Source of the DNA: Alphaproteobacteria bacterium
Lineage (GTDB): Bacteria; Pseudomonadota; Alphaproteobacteria; UBA9219; RFNS01
NCBI GenBank assembly: GCA_037200005.1
Contig: JBBCGY010000001.1
Location: 953,812-1,017,811, forward strand
Direction: 5' to 3'
DNA: 64,000 nt
Position 1 is the stretch's first letter; each line of letters starts with the position of its first letter. The position numbers and the translations under genes are program-made. This document shows, in pieces, positions 24,311 to 35,592 of the stretch. The notes below the pieces were generated by a model, which saw only the letters and a list, made by a program, of their open reading frames with translations, did not search any database and had not been told where the DNA came from.

Positions 24311-25264
24311 ATGGTCATAGCGATCCTCACCGCTGCCTGTCTTATCCTTGGCTGTATCGCCCTGTTCGGCGCATTTATGGCAAGCCGCAAGGCGCGGCGC
24401 GTCGTGGAGCATCGCGTCAACCTCGTGCGCAAAGCGCCGCGAGAGAACCCTGCCGAAACCGTTCTTGCGCTGCCTCTGACCTGGGTCGGCAGAATCGGCT
24501 TGGGGCTGCGCCGCGTCTTCGTCATGAGAATTCCGCGCCAGTGGGGCATGCGTACCAATAACGGCGCGCTGTTTCTGATCGCGCTCCTCGCATCGGCGGC
24601 AATGTGGCTGCTGACTCATGCGGTGTTCGGATTTCCCTATGCGGTCGTCGCGCCTCTGGCCGCCGGCATATTCATCCTCGCGCCGCGTGCCTGCCTTCAG
24701 CATGAACAGAACCAAATGGAAAAAAAGTTCACGAATATTTTTCCCGATTCCATCGACATGATCGTTCGCATACTCCGCGCCGGGCTGCCGATCACCGCGG
24801 CGATCCGGTCGGTCAGCCGCGAAGCCATGCCTCCCGTGGATATGGTCTTTGGCATGCTCAACGAACAGATGGAGATTGGCGTTTCGCTCGAGGAAGCTCT
24901 CGAAGTCGTCGGAGGCCGGATAGGGCTTCCCGATTTTCGCTTCTTTGCCGTGGCCGTCTCGCTGCAAAGCGCGACAGGCGGCAATCTCGCCACCACTCTC
25001 GAAATCCTTACCGACATCATGCGAAAGCGGCGGGCGGTACGGCTCAAGATGCAAGCCGCGACCGCCGAAGTCCGGTTATCCGCCTATGTGCTGGGCGCCA
25101 TGCCGTTTTTCGTCGTCGGCGTATTGCTCATCGTGAATCCCGTCTACCTTGCGCCACTGATTAAAGACCCGCGGGGCAATATGATCGTCGGCGTCGCCGC
25201 GCTCTGCCTCCTGACTGCCTTTGTCTCCATGCGGCAAATGATGCGCGGCATCACAAGAAGCTGA
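24311..25264 (+). CDS. tadB: Tad inner-membrane platform protein TadB
   Basis: 317 aa, GspF-type. Membrane helices near the N-terminus and at about 85-135, a cytoplasmic GspF domain (FPDSIDMIVRILRAGLPITA, LPDFRFFAVAVSLQSATGGN, LAT-x-LEILTDIMRKRR) and two C-terminal helices. Together with TadC it forms the platform on which CpaF acts. Starts 3 nt after cpaF. Confidence 0.93.
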   Translation: MVIAILTAACLILGCIALFGAFMASRKARRVVEHRVNLVRKAPRENPAETVLALPLTWVGRIGLGLRRVFVMRIPRQWGMRTNNGALFLIALLASAAMWLLTHAVFGFPYAVVAPLAAGIFILAPRACLQHEQNQMEKKFTNIFPDSIDMIVRILRAGLPITAAIRSVSREAMPPVDMVFGMLNEQMEIGVSLEEALEVVGGRIGLPDFRFFAVAVSLQSATGGNLATTLEILTDIMRKRRAVRLKMQAATAEVRLSAYVLGAMPFFVVGVLLIVNPVYLAPLIKDPRGNMIVGVAALCLLTAFVSMRQMMRGITRS

Positions 25265-25289
25265 TCGCGAAGGAGGGATACGTTTCGCC

Positions 25290-26210
25290 ATGAGCCTGTT
25301 CGCCCCTCTTCTAGCGGCGCTTTCTCTCATCATGGGAGGACTGGCGCTTATTATTCATGGCGTTCGCATGAGGCGAGAGGCGTTGGGCAGGCGCGTCAGT
25401 CTCATTCATCCGCTGCCCATCGACAGAACTGGCACTATCGCCAGAAAAGCACGAGCCGAAGAGACGGAATTGGTCAGGCGCCCTTTTCATGGCCTGCCCG
25501 AACGGGAACGCCGCGAGATCGTGCGGCAATTGTCCCGGTGGGGCGTTCCGCGCCGATATGCGCGGGGATTTTTCAATGGATCGAGGCTTGTCATCGCCGC
25601 CGGCCTTGGGGCGCTGGGGTTTTTCACCGGCGCGCAGTTTTCCTTTGTCGAAAAACATTCTTTTCTGACGCTTGTGCTCGTGATTGCCATGGCGATCATA
25701 GGATGGATCGCGCCGATCGTCCTCATTCGTCTTTCGGCGAGAAGGCGCGCGCTGACGTCAGCGGCAGGATTTCCTGACGCGCTTGAACTTCTTGTCGTAT
25801 GCGTCGAGGCCGGGCTAGCGCTCGAAGACGGGATCGACAGAATTGTGATCGAACTCAAGCATTCCCAGCCGGAACTCGTGGAAGAGCTGATCTTGACGTC
25901 GGCGGACCTCAAGATCCTCTCGAACCGCGACGTAGCGCTTGCCAATCTCGCGGACCGCATCGACACGCCTAGCGTCCGCTCGGTCGTCGCCACCTTGTCC
26001 CAGACGCTGCGTTATGGAACGCCGCTGGCGCAGGCTATGCGCGTGGTTGCCGCGGAAATGCGGAACAATTCATTATTTCAGCTTGAGGAACGGGCCAACC
26101 GGCTGCCGGTGCTGATGACGATTCCGATGATGTTGTTCATTATGCCGACCATCTTTCTCATCGTCGGCGGTCCGGCGGCCTTGAAACTTATGGATCATTT
26201 CCTGCAGTAG
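25290..26210 (+). CDS. tadC: Tad inner-membrane platform protein TadC
   Basis: 306 aa, strong GGAGGG site upstream. GspF-type like TadB: FPDALELLVVCVEAGLALED, DLKILSNRDVALANLADR, VATLSQTLRYGTPLAQAMRV, and C-terminal helices around MTIPMMLFIMPTIFLIVGGP. Last gene of the cpaA-tadC operon; no TadG with VWA domain follows. Confidence 0.93.
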   Translation: MSLFAPLLAALSLIMGGLALIIHGVRMRREALGRRVSLIHPLPIDRTGTIARKARAEETELVRRPFHGLPERERREIVRQLSRWGVPRRYARGFFNGSRLVIAAGLGALGFFTGAQFSFVEKHSFLTLVLVIAMAIIGWIAPIVLIRLSARRRALTSAAGFPDALELLVVCVEAGLALEDGIDRIVIELKHSQPELVEELILTSADLKILSNRDVALANLADRIDTPSVRSVVATLSQTLRYGTPLAQAMRVVAAEMRNNSLFQLEERANRLPVLMTIPMMLFIMPTIFLIVGGPAALKLMDHFLQ

Positions 26211-26328
26211 CGCCGAAGATTGACCTTTATGCGCCCATTACAGACATTATAGCATAATCATCTGGCATCCTCGCGGGCAACGGCTGTAAACACCCGCGAA
26301 TGAATCCAGCCGTTCGGAGGAAAAAGCC

Positions 26329-27156
26329 ATGCGCAAAAATCGGCTGTCTTGCTTGCTGACCGGCTTGATTGTCGCTCTGTGCTGCATCCCAGGCCCTGCT
26401 CAGGCACGCCGTACGGCGACGGCAGACTATGCCGGGCGCGAATATGCGCTCTATACGCCAGCCAGCGTGAAAGGCGCCGCGCCGCTGCTTGTGGTGCTGC
26501 ATGGCGGCGGCGGCAACGCCAACTGGATGCATCGGCAACTGGATTGGGATTCCGTGGCCGACCATTATGGCTTTCGGATCGCTTTTCTCAACGGCACGGA
26601 CGGCAAACGGTTTTTCACGCATAAAATGCGATCCTGGAACGCGGGGAACTGCTGCGGCCCAGCGGCTCAAAGCAACGCGAACGATAACGGCTATATCTCC
26701 GGTTTCATCGGCATGATGAGCCGTCAGGGCCTCGCCGACGCTCGCCGCGTTTATCTGATGGGGCATTCCAACGGCGCGATGATGATTTATCGCTTCGCTT
26801 GCACTTACAGCGACCAGATCGCGGCGGCGGTTGTCGTGTCCGGCTCGGTGCAGATTGAAGATATATGCAAGGCGCCGCGATTGCCCATGCTGCATGTTCA
26901 CGGACTTGACGACGTGAATGTTCCCGTTGCCGGCGGCAAAGGCATAGGGAAATTTACCGGAGACCTTATGATGCGCTCCGTGCAGCAGTCCGATGATTTC
27001 ATGAAAGCCGCTGGCGCATCCGTTCAAACCATTTTGCTGCCCAATACGCCGCACGCGCTGGCGATTATCAGCGAGAATATGGAAAAACAGACGGGCAAAA
27101 CGCTTGCGGAGACGGCGGCGCAGTTTTTCCAAGGCAAAAGCGCGGCGGCGCGCTAA
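26329..27156 (+). CDS. Secreted esterase, PHB-depolymerase/feruloyl-esterase family
   Basis: 275 aa with signal peptide (LLTGLIVALCCIPGPAQA) and a GGAGGA site 9 nt before the ATG. Alpha/beta hydrolase: oxyanion region VVLHGGGGNANWM, WNAGNCCG (paired Cys typical of the family), nucleophile elbow MGHSNGAMM, acid in HGLDDVNVP and catalytic His in NTPHAL. Family members cut polyhydroxybutyrate oligomers, feruloyl or acetyl esters; the substrate cannot be told. The stop overlaps the convergent antiporter gene by 4 nt. Confidence 0.85.
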   Translation: MRKNRLSCLLTGLIVALCCIPGPAQARRTATADYAGREYALYTPASVKGAAPLLVVLHGGGGNANWMHRQLDWDSVADHYGFRIAFLNGTDGKRFFTHKMRSWNAGNCCGPAAQSNANDNGYISGFIGMMSRQGLADARRVYLMGHSNGAMMIYRFACTYSDQIAAAVVVSGSVQIEDICKAPRLPMLHVHGLDDVNVPVAGGKGIGKFTGDLMMRSVQQSDDFMKAAGASVQTILLPNTPHALAIISENMEKQTGKTLAETAAQFFQGKSAAAR

Positions 27157-28358
27157 CGCGCTACCCTGCTTTTAGCCCCCTTCCCTGCTTCTATAAGGCG
27201 AAACAGGAACGGATTGATGGCGATCGATAGCAAGGCGCTGGCAAGAATGACGTCATAAATATGCGGGGACAGCAGGCCTAGCTGCCGCGCCAGCCCCGTA
27301 AAAATGAAGGAAAATTCGCCGATTTGCGCGAGACTGACCGCCACCAGCAGCCCCACCTGCAGCGAAACGCCGAACATGCGCATAAGGCCGAAGGTGACGG
27401 CCAAGGTGCCGAGAGCGATGACTCCGAGCGCCAGCAGAACCAGGATCGGGTCGCGGATAAGGATCGAAGGATCGAACAGCATGCCCACCGATACGAAGAA
27501 CAGCACGGCGAAAGTGTCGCGCAGCGGCAAGGCTTGATCGGCGACCTTATGCCCGATGGCGCTTTCGTTCAGCACGAACCCCGCCAGGAACGCGCCGAGC
27601 GCGAAAGACGCGTCAAACAGCGCATAGGCGACATAAGCGAAGCCCAGGGCGATCGCGACGATGCCCAGCGAAGACATCTCGCGCGATTTGGTTTTGACGA
27701 TCATGACCAAAAGCGGCGGCAAGAGCCGTCTTCCCACGACGATCATCAAGGTCGCAAAAACGCTGATCTTCACTACCGACAGCAGCAAGTGGTATCCCAC
27801 GGCCGGAAGGTCCACCGGCTCGCCGTGGCTCATCATCAGCGGCGCCAGAACCGGCAGCAACACGATGATGACGACGGCGACAATGTCCTCCACGATCAGC
27901 CATCCGACGGCAAGTATTCCCGCCTCGCTTTTCAGCAGGCCGCGATGATCGAGTCCGCGCAGCGCCACGATGGTGCTGGCGATCGACAGCGTGAAACCGA
28001 AACACAGGCTTTCCGCCAGCGTAAACCCGACCATCGTGCCGCAGCCGAAACCAAGCGCCGTGCCCGCCGTAACCTGGATAAGCGCGCCGGGAATAGCGAT
28101 CTTGCGAACGCTCATCAGGTCTTTTAACGAAAAATGCAGCCCGACGCCGAACATCAGCAGAATTACGCCTACATCGGAAAACTGCGAGGCGATTTCCACG
28201 CTGCCGATGAAACCAGGGGTATGCGGCCCGATCAGCACGCCCGCGACCAGATAGCCAAGGATACTGGGCAGCTTCAGGCGCTTGGCGATCATCCCGAAAA
28301 TGAAAGCTCCGAGCGTGCTGGCGACGAGGGTCGTAATCAGGGGAAAAGAATCATGCAT
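27153..28358 (-). CDS. CPA2-family cation/proton antiporter
   Basis: 401 aa from MHDSFPLITTLVAS; a longer frame upstream is arginine-rich and non-coding in character. About 12 membrane helices with GYLVAGVLIGP, LLMFGVGLHFSL and SSLGIVAIALG, LGAFLAGFVLNES as in YbaL/KefB-type proteins. The RCK/TrkA-N regulatory domain that follows the membrane part in YbaL and Kef proteins is absent; the protein ends soon after the last helix (AGKGAKSRVAR). Likely a K+/H+ or Na+/H+ exchanger. Confidence 0.85.
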   Translation of the reverse strand: MHDSFPLITTLVASTLGAFIFGMIAKRLKLPSILGYLVAGVLIGPHTPGFIGSVEIASQFSDVGVILLMFGVGLHFSLKDLMSVRKIAIPGALIQVTAGTALGFGCGTMVGFTLAESLCFGFTLSIASTIVALRGLDHRGLLKSEAGILAVGWLIVEDIVAVVIIVLLPVLAPLMMSHGEPVDLPAVGYHLLLSVVKISVFATLMIVVGRRLLPPLLVMIVKTKSREMSSLGIVAIALGFAYVAYALFDASFALGAFLAGFVLNESAIGHKVADQALPLRDTFAVLFFVSVGMLFDPSILIRDPILVLLALGVIALGTLAVTFGLMRMFGVSLQVGLLVAVSLAQIGEFSFIFTGLARQLGLLSPHIYDVILASALLSIAINPFLFRLIEAGKGAKSRVAR

Positions 28359-28423
28359 GCGGCAACGGGAATCATGGGGTGAAGCGGAAAGATTGAATCC
28401 ATAACAGAAAAAGCCGATCCAGG

Positions 28424-29323
28424 CTATTGCCGTAAAGCCTTCGCCACCGCCACATCTTCGGCGATGGCGGCGCGAAGCTCGTCGAGGCCGGAGAATTTGC
28501 GCTCGGGCCTGATGAAATCCACGAGCGCGATATCCCATTCCTGGTCATAGATGTCCGCCGCGAAATCGAACAGATGCGCCTCCAGCCATTCGCGCTCGCC
28601 GCCCACGGTCGGACGGCGGCCTATGTTGGCGACGCCCCCGATCCATTCTCCGCTCTCCCCTCGCCGATGCTGCCGGGCGCGGATGGCATAGACGCCGTAT
28701 TGCGGGCGCAGATATTCGCCGAGCATGATATTCGCGGTCGGGAATCCCAGCGCCTGGCCGCGCCGGTCGCCGCGCCCCACGATGCCGCGGATCGCCCATT
28801 CGCGGCCCAGGATCGCGTTCGCGGCCCGCACCTGCCCGCTTTGCAGCAGGGCGCGTGCGGTCGAGGCGGCGTAGCGCTGCCCCTGCGCGTCGCGAACTGG
28901 CGGCAGCGCGACGACATCCACGCCATGCGGCTTCAGCCATCCGGCCATGCGCTCCATATCGCCGTGCCTGTCATGGCCGAAGCGGAAATCCTCGCCCGCG
29001 ACGACAACCTTCGCGCCGCATTCGACCAGAATCTTTTCGGCGAAATCCTGGGCGGGAATGGCCGCCAGCGCGCCGTCGAAATTCATCACCTGGATGACAT
29101 CCGCCCCCGCCTCGTCCAGAAATTCGGCCTTCTGCGCCGGGGTGGTCAAGCGGAAGGGCGGCAGGCCGGGGGCGAAGAACTGGCGCGGATGCGGCTCGAA
29201 AGTCAGCACGGCGACGGCCATATCCTTTCCCGCCCCCAGCGCGCGCGCATGCGCGATCAAGGCCTTATGGCCGAGATGCACGCCGTCGAAATTGCCCAGG
29301 ACATAAATAGCGGGGTTAATCAT
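28424..29323 (-). CDS. ribF: Bifunctional riboflavin kinase/FAD synthetase
   Basis: 299 aa. N-terminal nucleotidyltransferase: VLGNFDGVHLGHKALI with the HxGH motif, TFEPHPRQFF, GEDFRFGHDR and AASTARALLQSG. C-terminal flavokinase: GRGDRRGQALGFPTANI, YGVYAIRA, NIGRRPTVGG and EAHLFDF. It makes FMN then FAD from riboflavin. The start MINPAIYVLGNFDGVH is the normal one. Divergent from icd. Confidence 0.95.
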   Translation of the reverse strand: MINPAIYVLGNFDGVHLGHKALIAHARALGAGKDMAVAVLTFEPHPRQFFAPGLPPFRLTTPAQKAEFLDEAGADVIQVMNFDGALAAIPAQDFAEKILVECGAKVVVAGEDFRFGHDRHGDMERMAGWLKPHGVDVVALPPVRDAQGQRYAASTARALLQSGQVRAANAILGREWAIRGIVGRGDRRGQALGFPTANIMLGEYLRPQYGVYAIRARQHRRGESGEWIGGVANIGRRPTVGGEREWLEAHLFDFAADIYDQEWDIALVDFIRPERKFSGLDELRAAIAEDVAVAKALRQ

Positions 29324-29325
29324 AC

Positions 29326-29405
29326 GGTAATCAGTTATCAGTTATCAGTGGTCAGGAAAAGCATGTCTTTTTAACCCGCCAGCGCCTATCTGATACCTGA
29401 TTACC
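29326..29405. repeat. Imperfect inverted repeat between ribF and icd
   Basis: Arms GGTAATCAGTTATCAG (29326-29341) and CTGATACCTGATTACC (29390-29405) match at 15 of 16 positions. The left arm is extended by a further TTATCAG repeat. It fills the divergent promoter gap and may be a small dispersed repeat or a regulator site. Confidence 0.5.
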
Positions 29406-29429
29406 ATCCTCTGATCATCGGAGTCCGCC

Positions 29430-30647
29430 ATGCAGAAAATCAAGGTCAAAACCCCGCTCGTGGAGATGGACGGCGACGAAATGACCCGGATCATCTGGCA
29501 GATGATCAAGGACTGGCTGATCCTGCCTTATCTGGAAATCGACCTGAAATATTACGATTTGAGCATCCAGAAGCGCGACGAGACCGAGGACAAGATTACC
29601 GTCGATGCGGCGGAAGCGATCAAGCAATACGGCGTCGGCGTCAAATGCGCGACCATCACCCCGGACGAAGCGCGGGTCAAGGAATTCACCCTCAAGAAAA
29701 TGTGGAAATCGCCCAACGGCACGATCCGCAATATTCTCAACGGCACGGTGTTCCGCGCCCCGATCCTGATGAAAAACGTGCCGCGCTATGTGCCGGGCTG
29801 GAAGCATCCCATCATCATCGCCCGCCACGCCTTCGGCGACCAATACAAGGCGACGGATTTCAAGGTTTCCGGCAAAGGCAAATTGCAGATCACCTTCACG
29901 CCCGATGACGGCGGCGCGCCGATCAGCCACGAGGTGCATCAATTCAAATCCGGCGGCGGCGTGGCGATGGCCATGTATAACGAGGACGAGTCGATCCGCG
30001 GCTTCGCGCATGCCTGTTTCACTTACGCCTTGCAGCAGAAATATCCGGCCTTTCTGTCCACCAAGAACACGATCCTGAAAGCCTATGACGGGCGGTTCAA
30101 GGATATCTTCGCCGAAATCTACGCAGCCGAATACAAGGCGAAATTCGAGGCGGCGGGCATTTACTACGAGCATCGCCTGATCGACGACATGGTGGCACAA
30201 TCATTGCGCGGCGACGGCGGATATCTATGGGCCTGCAAGAATTACGACGGCGACGTGCAATCGGATTCCGTGGCGCAGGGCTTCGGCTCGCTCGGCCTGA
30301 TGACGTCCGTGCTGCTCTCGCCCGACGGCAAATATGTCGAGACCGAAGCCGCGCACGGCACCGTCACCCGCCATTACCGCGAGCATCAGGCGGGCAAGGA
30401 AACCTCGACCAATCCCATCGCCTCGATCTTCGCCTGGACTCAGGCGCTCGTCTATCGCGGACGGATGGACAATACCCCCGATGTGGTGAAATTCGCCGAG
30501 ACGCTGGAGAAGGTCTGCGTCCAGACCGTCGAAGGCGGCGCGATGACCAAAGACCTCGCCATCCTGGTCGGCGGCAATCAGCCCTATCTGAACACAAAAG
30601 CGTTTTTGGAAGAAATCAGCCGGGGGCTTAAGGCGGCGCTGGCGTAA
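29430..30647 (+). CDS. icd: NADP-dependent isocitrate dehydrogenase (dimeric, eukaryote-like)
   Basis: 405 aa, GGAG 8 nt before [23 protein letters not shown] is the type II IDH N-terminus; [14 protein letters not shown] holds substrate-binding residues, YDGRFKDIF and [20 protein letters not shown] the metal-binding aspartates, and [14 protein letters not shown] the NADP-binding histidine region. It converts isocitrate to 2-oxoglutarate in the TCA cycle. This form is the common one in alphaproteobacteria and mitochondria. Confidence 0.97.
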   Translation: MQKIKVKTPLVEMDGDEMTRIIWQMIKDWLILPYLEIDLKYYDLSIQKRDETEDKITVDAAEAIKQYGVGVKCATITPDEARVKEFTLKKMWKSPNGTIRNILNGTVFRAPILMKNVPRYVPGWKHPIIIARHAFGDQYKATDFKVSGKGKLQITFTPDDGGAPISHEVHQFKSGGGVAMAMYNEDESIRGFAHACFTYALQQKYPAFLSTKNTILKAYDGRFKDIFAEIYAAEYKAKFEAAGIYYEHRLIDDMVAQSLRGDGGYLWACKNYDGDVQSDSVAQGFGSLGLMTSVLLSPDGKYVETEAAHGTVTRHYREHQAGKETSTNPIASIFAWTQALVYRGRMDNTPDVVKFAETLEKVCVQTVEGGAMTKDLAILVGGNQPYLNTKAFLEEISRGLKAALA

Positions 30648-30669
30648 AGCAGCAAGCGGCCAAGTCCGG

Positions 30670-31962
30670 CTACCCTATCATAAAAATCATTCCCCCCATC
30701 GATGCCATGATCGGCATCGGCGGCGGCGGATTGGCTTTCGCATGCGGATTGGATTCATGCGTCAGGTCGGGATTGAAATATTCGGCGGCCTTGACGATTT
30801 TGTTGGCCATCTTCCGGGCCAGAGGTTCGGTAAAAGTATTATCCTCGAGCAACTCCCCAAGCAGCGAATAAACGATCTCCGGCCGCTTGATGCGATCTTC
30901 CCACGCGCAAAAACTCTGATCCTCCATACCGAATCTCATGGCATCGAACGGATTGCCCGATCGCATCCTGCCTTGCAGTTCGTCCGACGAAACCGCCGAA
31001 TGCCTGCCATCCTGCGCTTCCGAAATCAGGCGATATCGTATTTCCTTCGCGGCGCACGCGATGGAGGGAAAATCCGGCGGCATATTTCCGGCGTCAAGCG
31101 CGTCGAGGGCGGGCGCGATCCAGTAATCGGAAGAAGAGGTAATAACACTCAAGTGCCGCGCATGACGGCGGGCAATGCGCGTTTCATGCGGTAGTCCTGC
31201 TTCAGCATGCTTGTGGTCGGCATAAAAATCCGAATCGAGTTCTTTATAATAACCCGGAATAGACGGTGTGCAGGTCCCTATATGCACTTGGCGCATATGG
31301 CGCAATTCATGCGTTTCGGCATGCGTATAAGCATCGCTTCCCTTTGGATAATTCTTGATTCGGTCAGTGGTCAGCGCGGTCGACCTGGCCCATTGTTCCA
31401 ATACCGGCTCATCGCGTGGCGTAAAAAATAAGAATCCGTTTTCCTTTAGCCCCAGTCTATGAAGGTGAACGGTTTCGTCGATCGCGAAAGGATAAGTCAC
31501 CAGCCGCTTCCCGCCGGGAACGGCGCGATAGGTATTCTCGACACGCCCCGAAGCCAGAGCGGCGAAATGCCAGGCAGTAGAAGCGTAGTCCGCCCCCGCG
31601 ATTTCTTTCGCGCAGTGTGCATATAATGATGCAATCGCCGGATCAAACGTCTTATCCTTGGTCTCCACATTAAAATACACGACTGTCGGGCTGCTCGTCG
31701 AGCCAATATTACACTCATACACATTCTCAAGAGTGACAGCCTCGGCGGTTGCGTTGGAGCGCTGCATGGCCGCCAGCATGGCGGCGGCGCGCTCTTCAAC
31801 CTCCTGCTCGGAGAGAGGTTCGCCGCCCACCTGTTTCAGCTTATCCCAATGCGGAAAATCGGCATGAGAAAATACGGACACGGGATAACCGGCATAGGCG
31901 GAAAAATCCGCCGCCGTTAGTCCGTTTTGAATATGCTTTTTGGTTAATCTAAATTCCTTCAT
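30670..31962 (-). CDS. Unknown protein with HEXXH metallopeptidase-like motif
   Basis: 430 aa from MKEFRLTKKHIQ (GGTGGGG just upstream). No family I recognise. At residues 218-222 it has HELRH inside YTHAETHELRHMRQ, a zinc-binding HEXXH, and 18 residues further KELDSDFYADHKHAE could supply the third ligand Glu, the spacing seen in gluzincin-type peptidases. There is no signal peptide. The C-terminal tail is Pro/Met-rich (NPPPPMPIMASMGGMIFM). It lies between icd and glyQS without operon ties. Peptidase activity is a hypothesis from the motif alone. Confidence 0.65.
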   Translation of the reverse strand: MKEFRLTKKHIQNGLTAADFSAYAGYPVSVFSHADFPHWDKLKQVGGEPLSEQEVEERAAAMLAAMQRSNATAEAVTLENVYECNIGSTSSPTVVYFNVETKDKTFDPAIASLYAHCAKEIAGADYASTAWHFAALASGRVENTYRAVPGGKRLVTYPFAIDETVHLHRLGLKENGFLFFTPRDEPVLEQWARSTALTTDRIKNYPKGSDAYTHAETHELRHMRQVHIGTCTPSIPGYYKELDSDFYADHKHAEAGLPHETRIARRHARHLSVITSSSDYWIAPALDALDAGNMPPDFPSIACAAKEIRYRLISEAQDGRHSAVSSDELQGRMRSGNPFDAMRFGMEDQSFCAWEDRIKRPEIVYSLLGELLEDNTFTEPLARKMANKIVKAAEYFNPDLTHESNPHAKANPPPPMPIMASMGGMIFMIG

Positions 31963-32058
31963 GCCCCACCCTATCATGAGGAATCATGAAAGCAATTCTG
32001 GAATCTATGGGCGTAATCTTGGTTAAAATTCCTCGAAAAACCGGGGGCGGAGTAGCCC

Positions 32059-33597
<1,539 letters not shown>

Positions 33598-33618
33598 GGG
33601 AATGTTCGTTCAGAAGTT

Positions 33619-33707
33619 GCGGGGCAATATCCATAACCTATTCAGCATTCCGGCGAAAGCGGGAATTCGCCTTCCGAACTTCCGTCCGGACCGGCAAATT
33701 GCCCCGC
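33619..33707. repeat. REP-like structured repeat
   Basis: Outer inverted repeat GCGGGGCAAT (33619-33628) / ATTGCCCCGC (33698-33707) encloses ATTCCGGCGAAAGCGGGAAT (33647-33666), a sequence like the short palindromic REP units scattered through proteobacterial genomes. It lies between the divergent glyQS and ABC transporter starts. Confidence 0.4.
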
Positions 33708-33797
33708 TGCCTGCGTTTTTGGCCTATTTTGCGGTAATACTTTCATCCTTTGTCTGTTAGAATATTCGATGGATAATGATGTCGAGAAGTTGTGATT

Positions 33798-35592
33798 ATG
33801 GATATTGCCAACGCCGTTGTTGCCAAGCCCATTAAATATCTGTTCCGCCGCGCCGGAGCGGAGCTGGTCTATAACAAGCTCGTAGCCCCCTATTTCGCCC
33901 AAAAATCGCCGCGCCGCGCCATCGCCGGACTTGTGGCCCTGAACGCCGCCACGCTCGGCGGCGGCGTCGCCTTCAATTATCTGGGAAGGGATATCATCAA
34001 CAGTTTCGCGACGAAGGATTTCTCCTCGTTCTCAAGAAATATGGTGCGTTTCGGCATATTTTCCGTCGGCATGATTGCCGTCAATGTCGCGCAATCCCAT
34101 ATCGCGAACAGACTGAGGCTGTCTTGGGGAAACTGGGCAAAAGAACGGGCGATCAGGGAATGGCTTTCGCCCGGCAACCGCGCGGGATCGAGCGCCGCGA
34201 AAGCGGAGTTGCAGCCCGAACAGCGGATTACGAACGACATCTCCAATCTGGTTCAGGCGTCGGAGCCGCTGACTTTCGGGCTCGCGCAGAATGCAGCGAA
34301 TTTCGGAGCGTTTTCGCTCGTGCTGTTCAACCTGTCTCCGGCCGTATATGCGGGCACGCTGGCCGTGGGCGCCATCGGCACCTGGGCGCTGCACCGTGCC
34401 GGGAAAAAGCTGACAGCCTTGAATCATCAGGAGGCGGAAACGCAGAACGCCTATCGCAACGCGGTCGGCGACGCGAATACGCATACCGAAAGCATCGCGC
34501 TGTGGGGCGGCGAAGCGGCAACGCAGCAAAGCATCCTTGCGCGACTGGAGGATGCGAACGCCGTCAGCAAGAAAATTATCGGCACGCAAGCCGCCCTTAC
34601 AGCCATCAGGTCCGCGTATAACCATGTCGCCAGCGTAGCGCCGCATCTGCTGATCGCGCCGGCCTATTTCAAGCCCGAAAGCACGATGAATGTCGGCGAC
34701 GCCATGCTCAGCACTTCGGCGACTTTCAACGTGCGCAACTCCCTCGACTGGTACAGCCAAAATCAGAACACCATCGTGCAATGGAAAGCCTGCGCGAAAC
34801 GGCTGACGGCGTTTCTCCAAGGCTGCGATCCCAGCAGCGGCCCCGCAGGCCAGACTCCATCTTACGATCCGGAAGGCCCTCTCGGGCTTTCCGTGAAGAA
34901 TCTGGCCTTAAAAAAACCCGGCGGGAGCGGCCTTCTTTGCCGGGATATTTCTTTCGATCTCAAGCCGGGAAACCGCCTTGTCGTGCTGGGCGAATCCGGC
35001 GCCGGGGAAAAGCACTTTATTCCGCACATTGAGGGGAATATCGCCTTATGAAAACGGCCAGATCGCCTATTCCGGCGCTTCCGACAAGGTGGGCGATATC
35101 ATTTTCGTTCCTCAAGACCCTTATATCCCCGACATGCCTTTGGCTCAGGTACTTTCCTATCCAAACAGCGGCGCGGTTTTTTCGGAACCGTCCATGCGGA
35201 ATGCGCTCGAGAAAGTCGGCCTCGGGCATAAGGCCGAATATCTGGGCCAGAGCCCACATCATGGGGAATGCCCTCGGATTTTCCGGCGGCGAGAAACAGC
35301 GGCTGAACTTCGCCCGCCTTCCTCTTGCACAAGCCTTCGGTGATCGGCCTCGATGAAGCCACATCGGCCTTGCCCTCGGATGATGGGAATCAAGCTGCAT
35401 GAGCTTCTGTTCCGCGAGCTTCCCCGCAGCATCGTCATAAGCATCGCGCACCGCGAGGAACTCATTCCTCTGCACAACATCACGGGAAGAATGACCCAAG
35501 AAAAACTATCGGTGCATCCCTATGCCCCTCTGCGCCCTTCCGAGTCCGGCGTGCGCAAGATGCCCGAAAAAGGCATCGCGCTCACGGCTTAA
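33798..35592 (+). pseudogene. SbmA/YddA-type ABC transporter, ATPase half frameshifted
   Basis: ATG at 33798 (GAGAAG upstream). The first 390 codons encode an intact membrane domain of the ABC_membrane_2 type (NYLGRDIINSFATKDFSSFS, LRLSWGNWAKERAIREWL, TNDISNLVQASEPLTFGLAQ), as in SbmA/YddA. The ATPase half can be followed only across four shifts, each to the next frame: in Walker A (GESGAG|KSTLFRTL, extra base in GGGGAAAA at 35004-35011), near 35255 before LGFSGGEKQRLNFAR, near 35320 before PSVIGLDEATSAL, and near 35380 before ELPRSIVISIAHREEL. No full ATPase can be made. Confidence 0.85.

Noticed and set aside
23390-25054. Long minus-strand open frame (554 codons) opposite cpaF and tadB
   Set aside because: Rich in Arg, His and Asp with no motif; the plus strand encodes clear CpaF and TadB. 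GC-rich codon bias opens the antisense frame.
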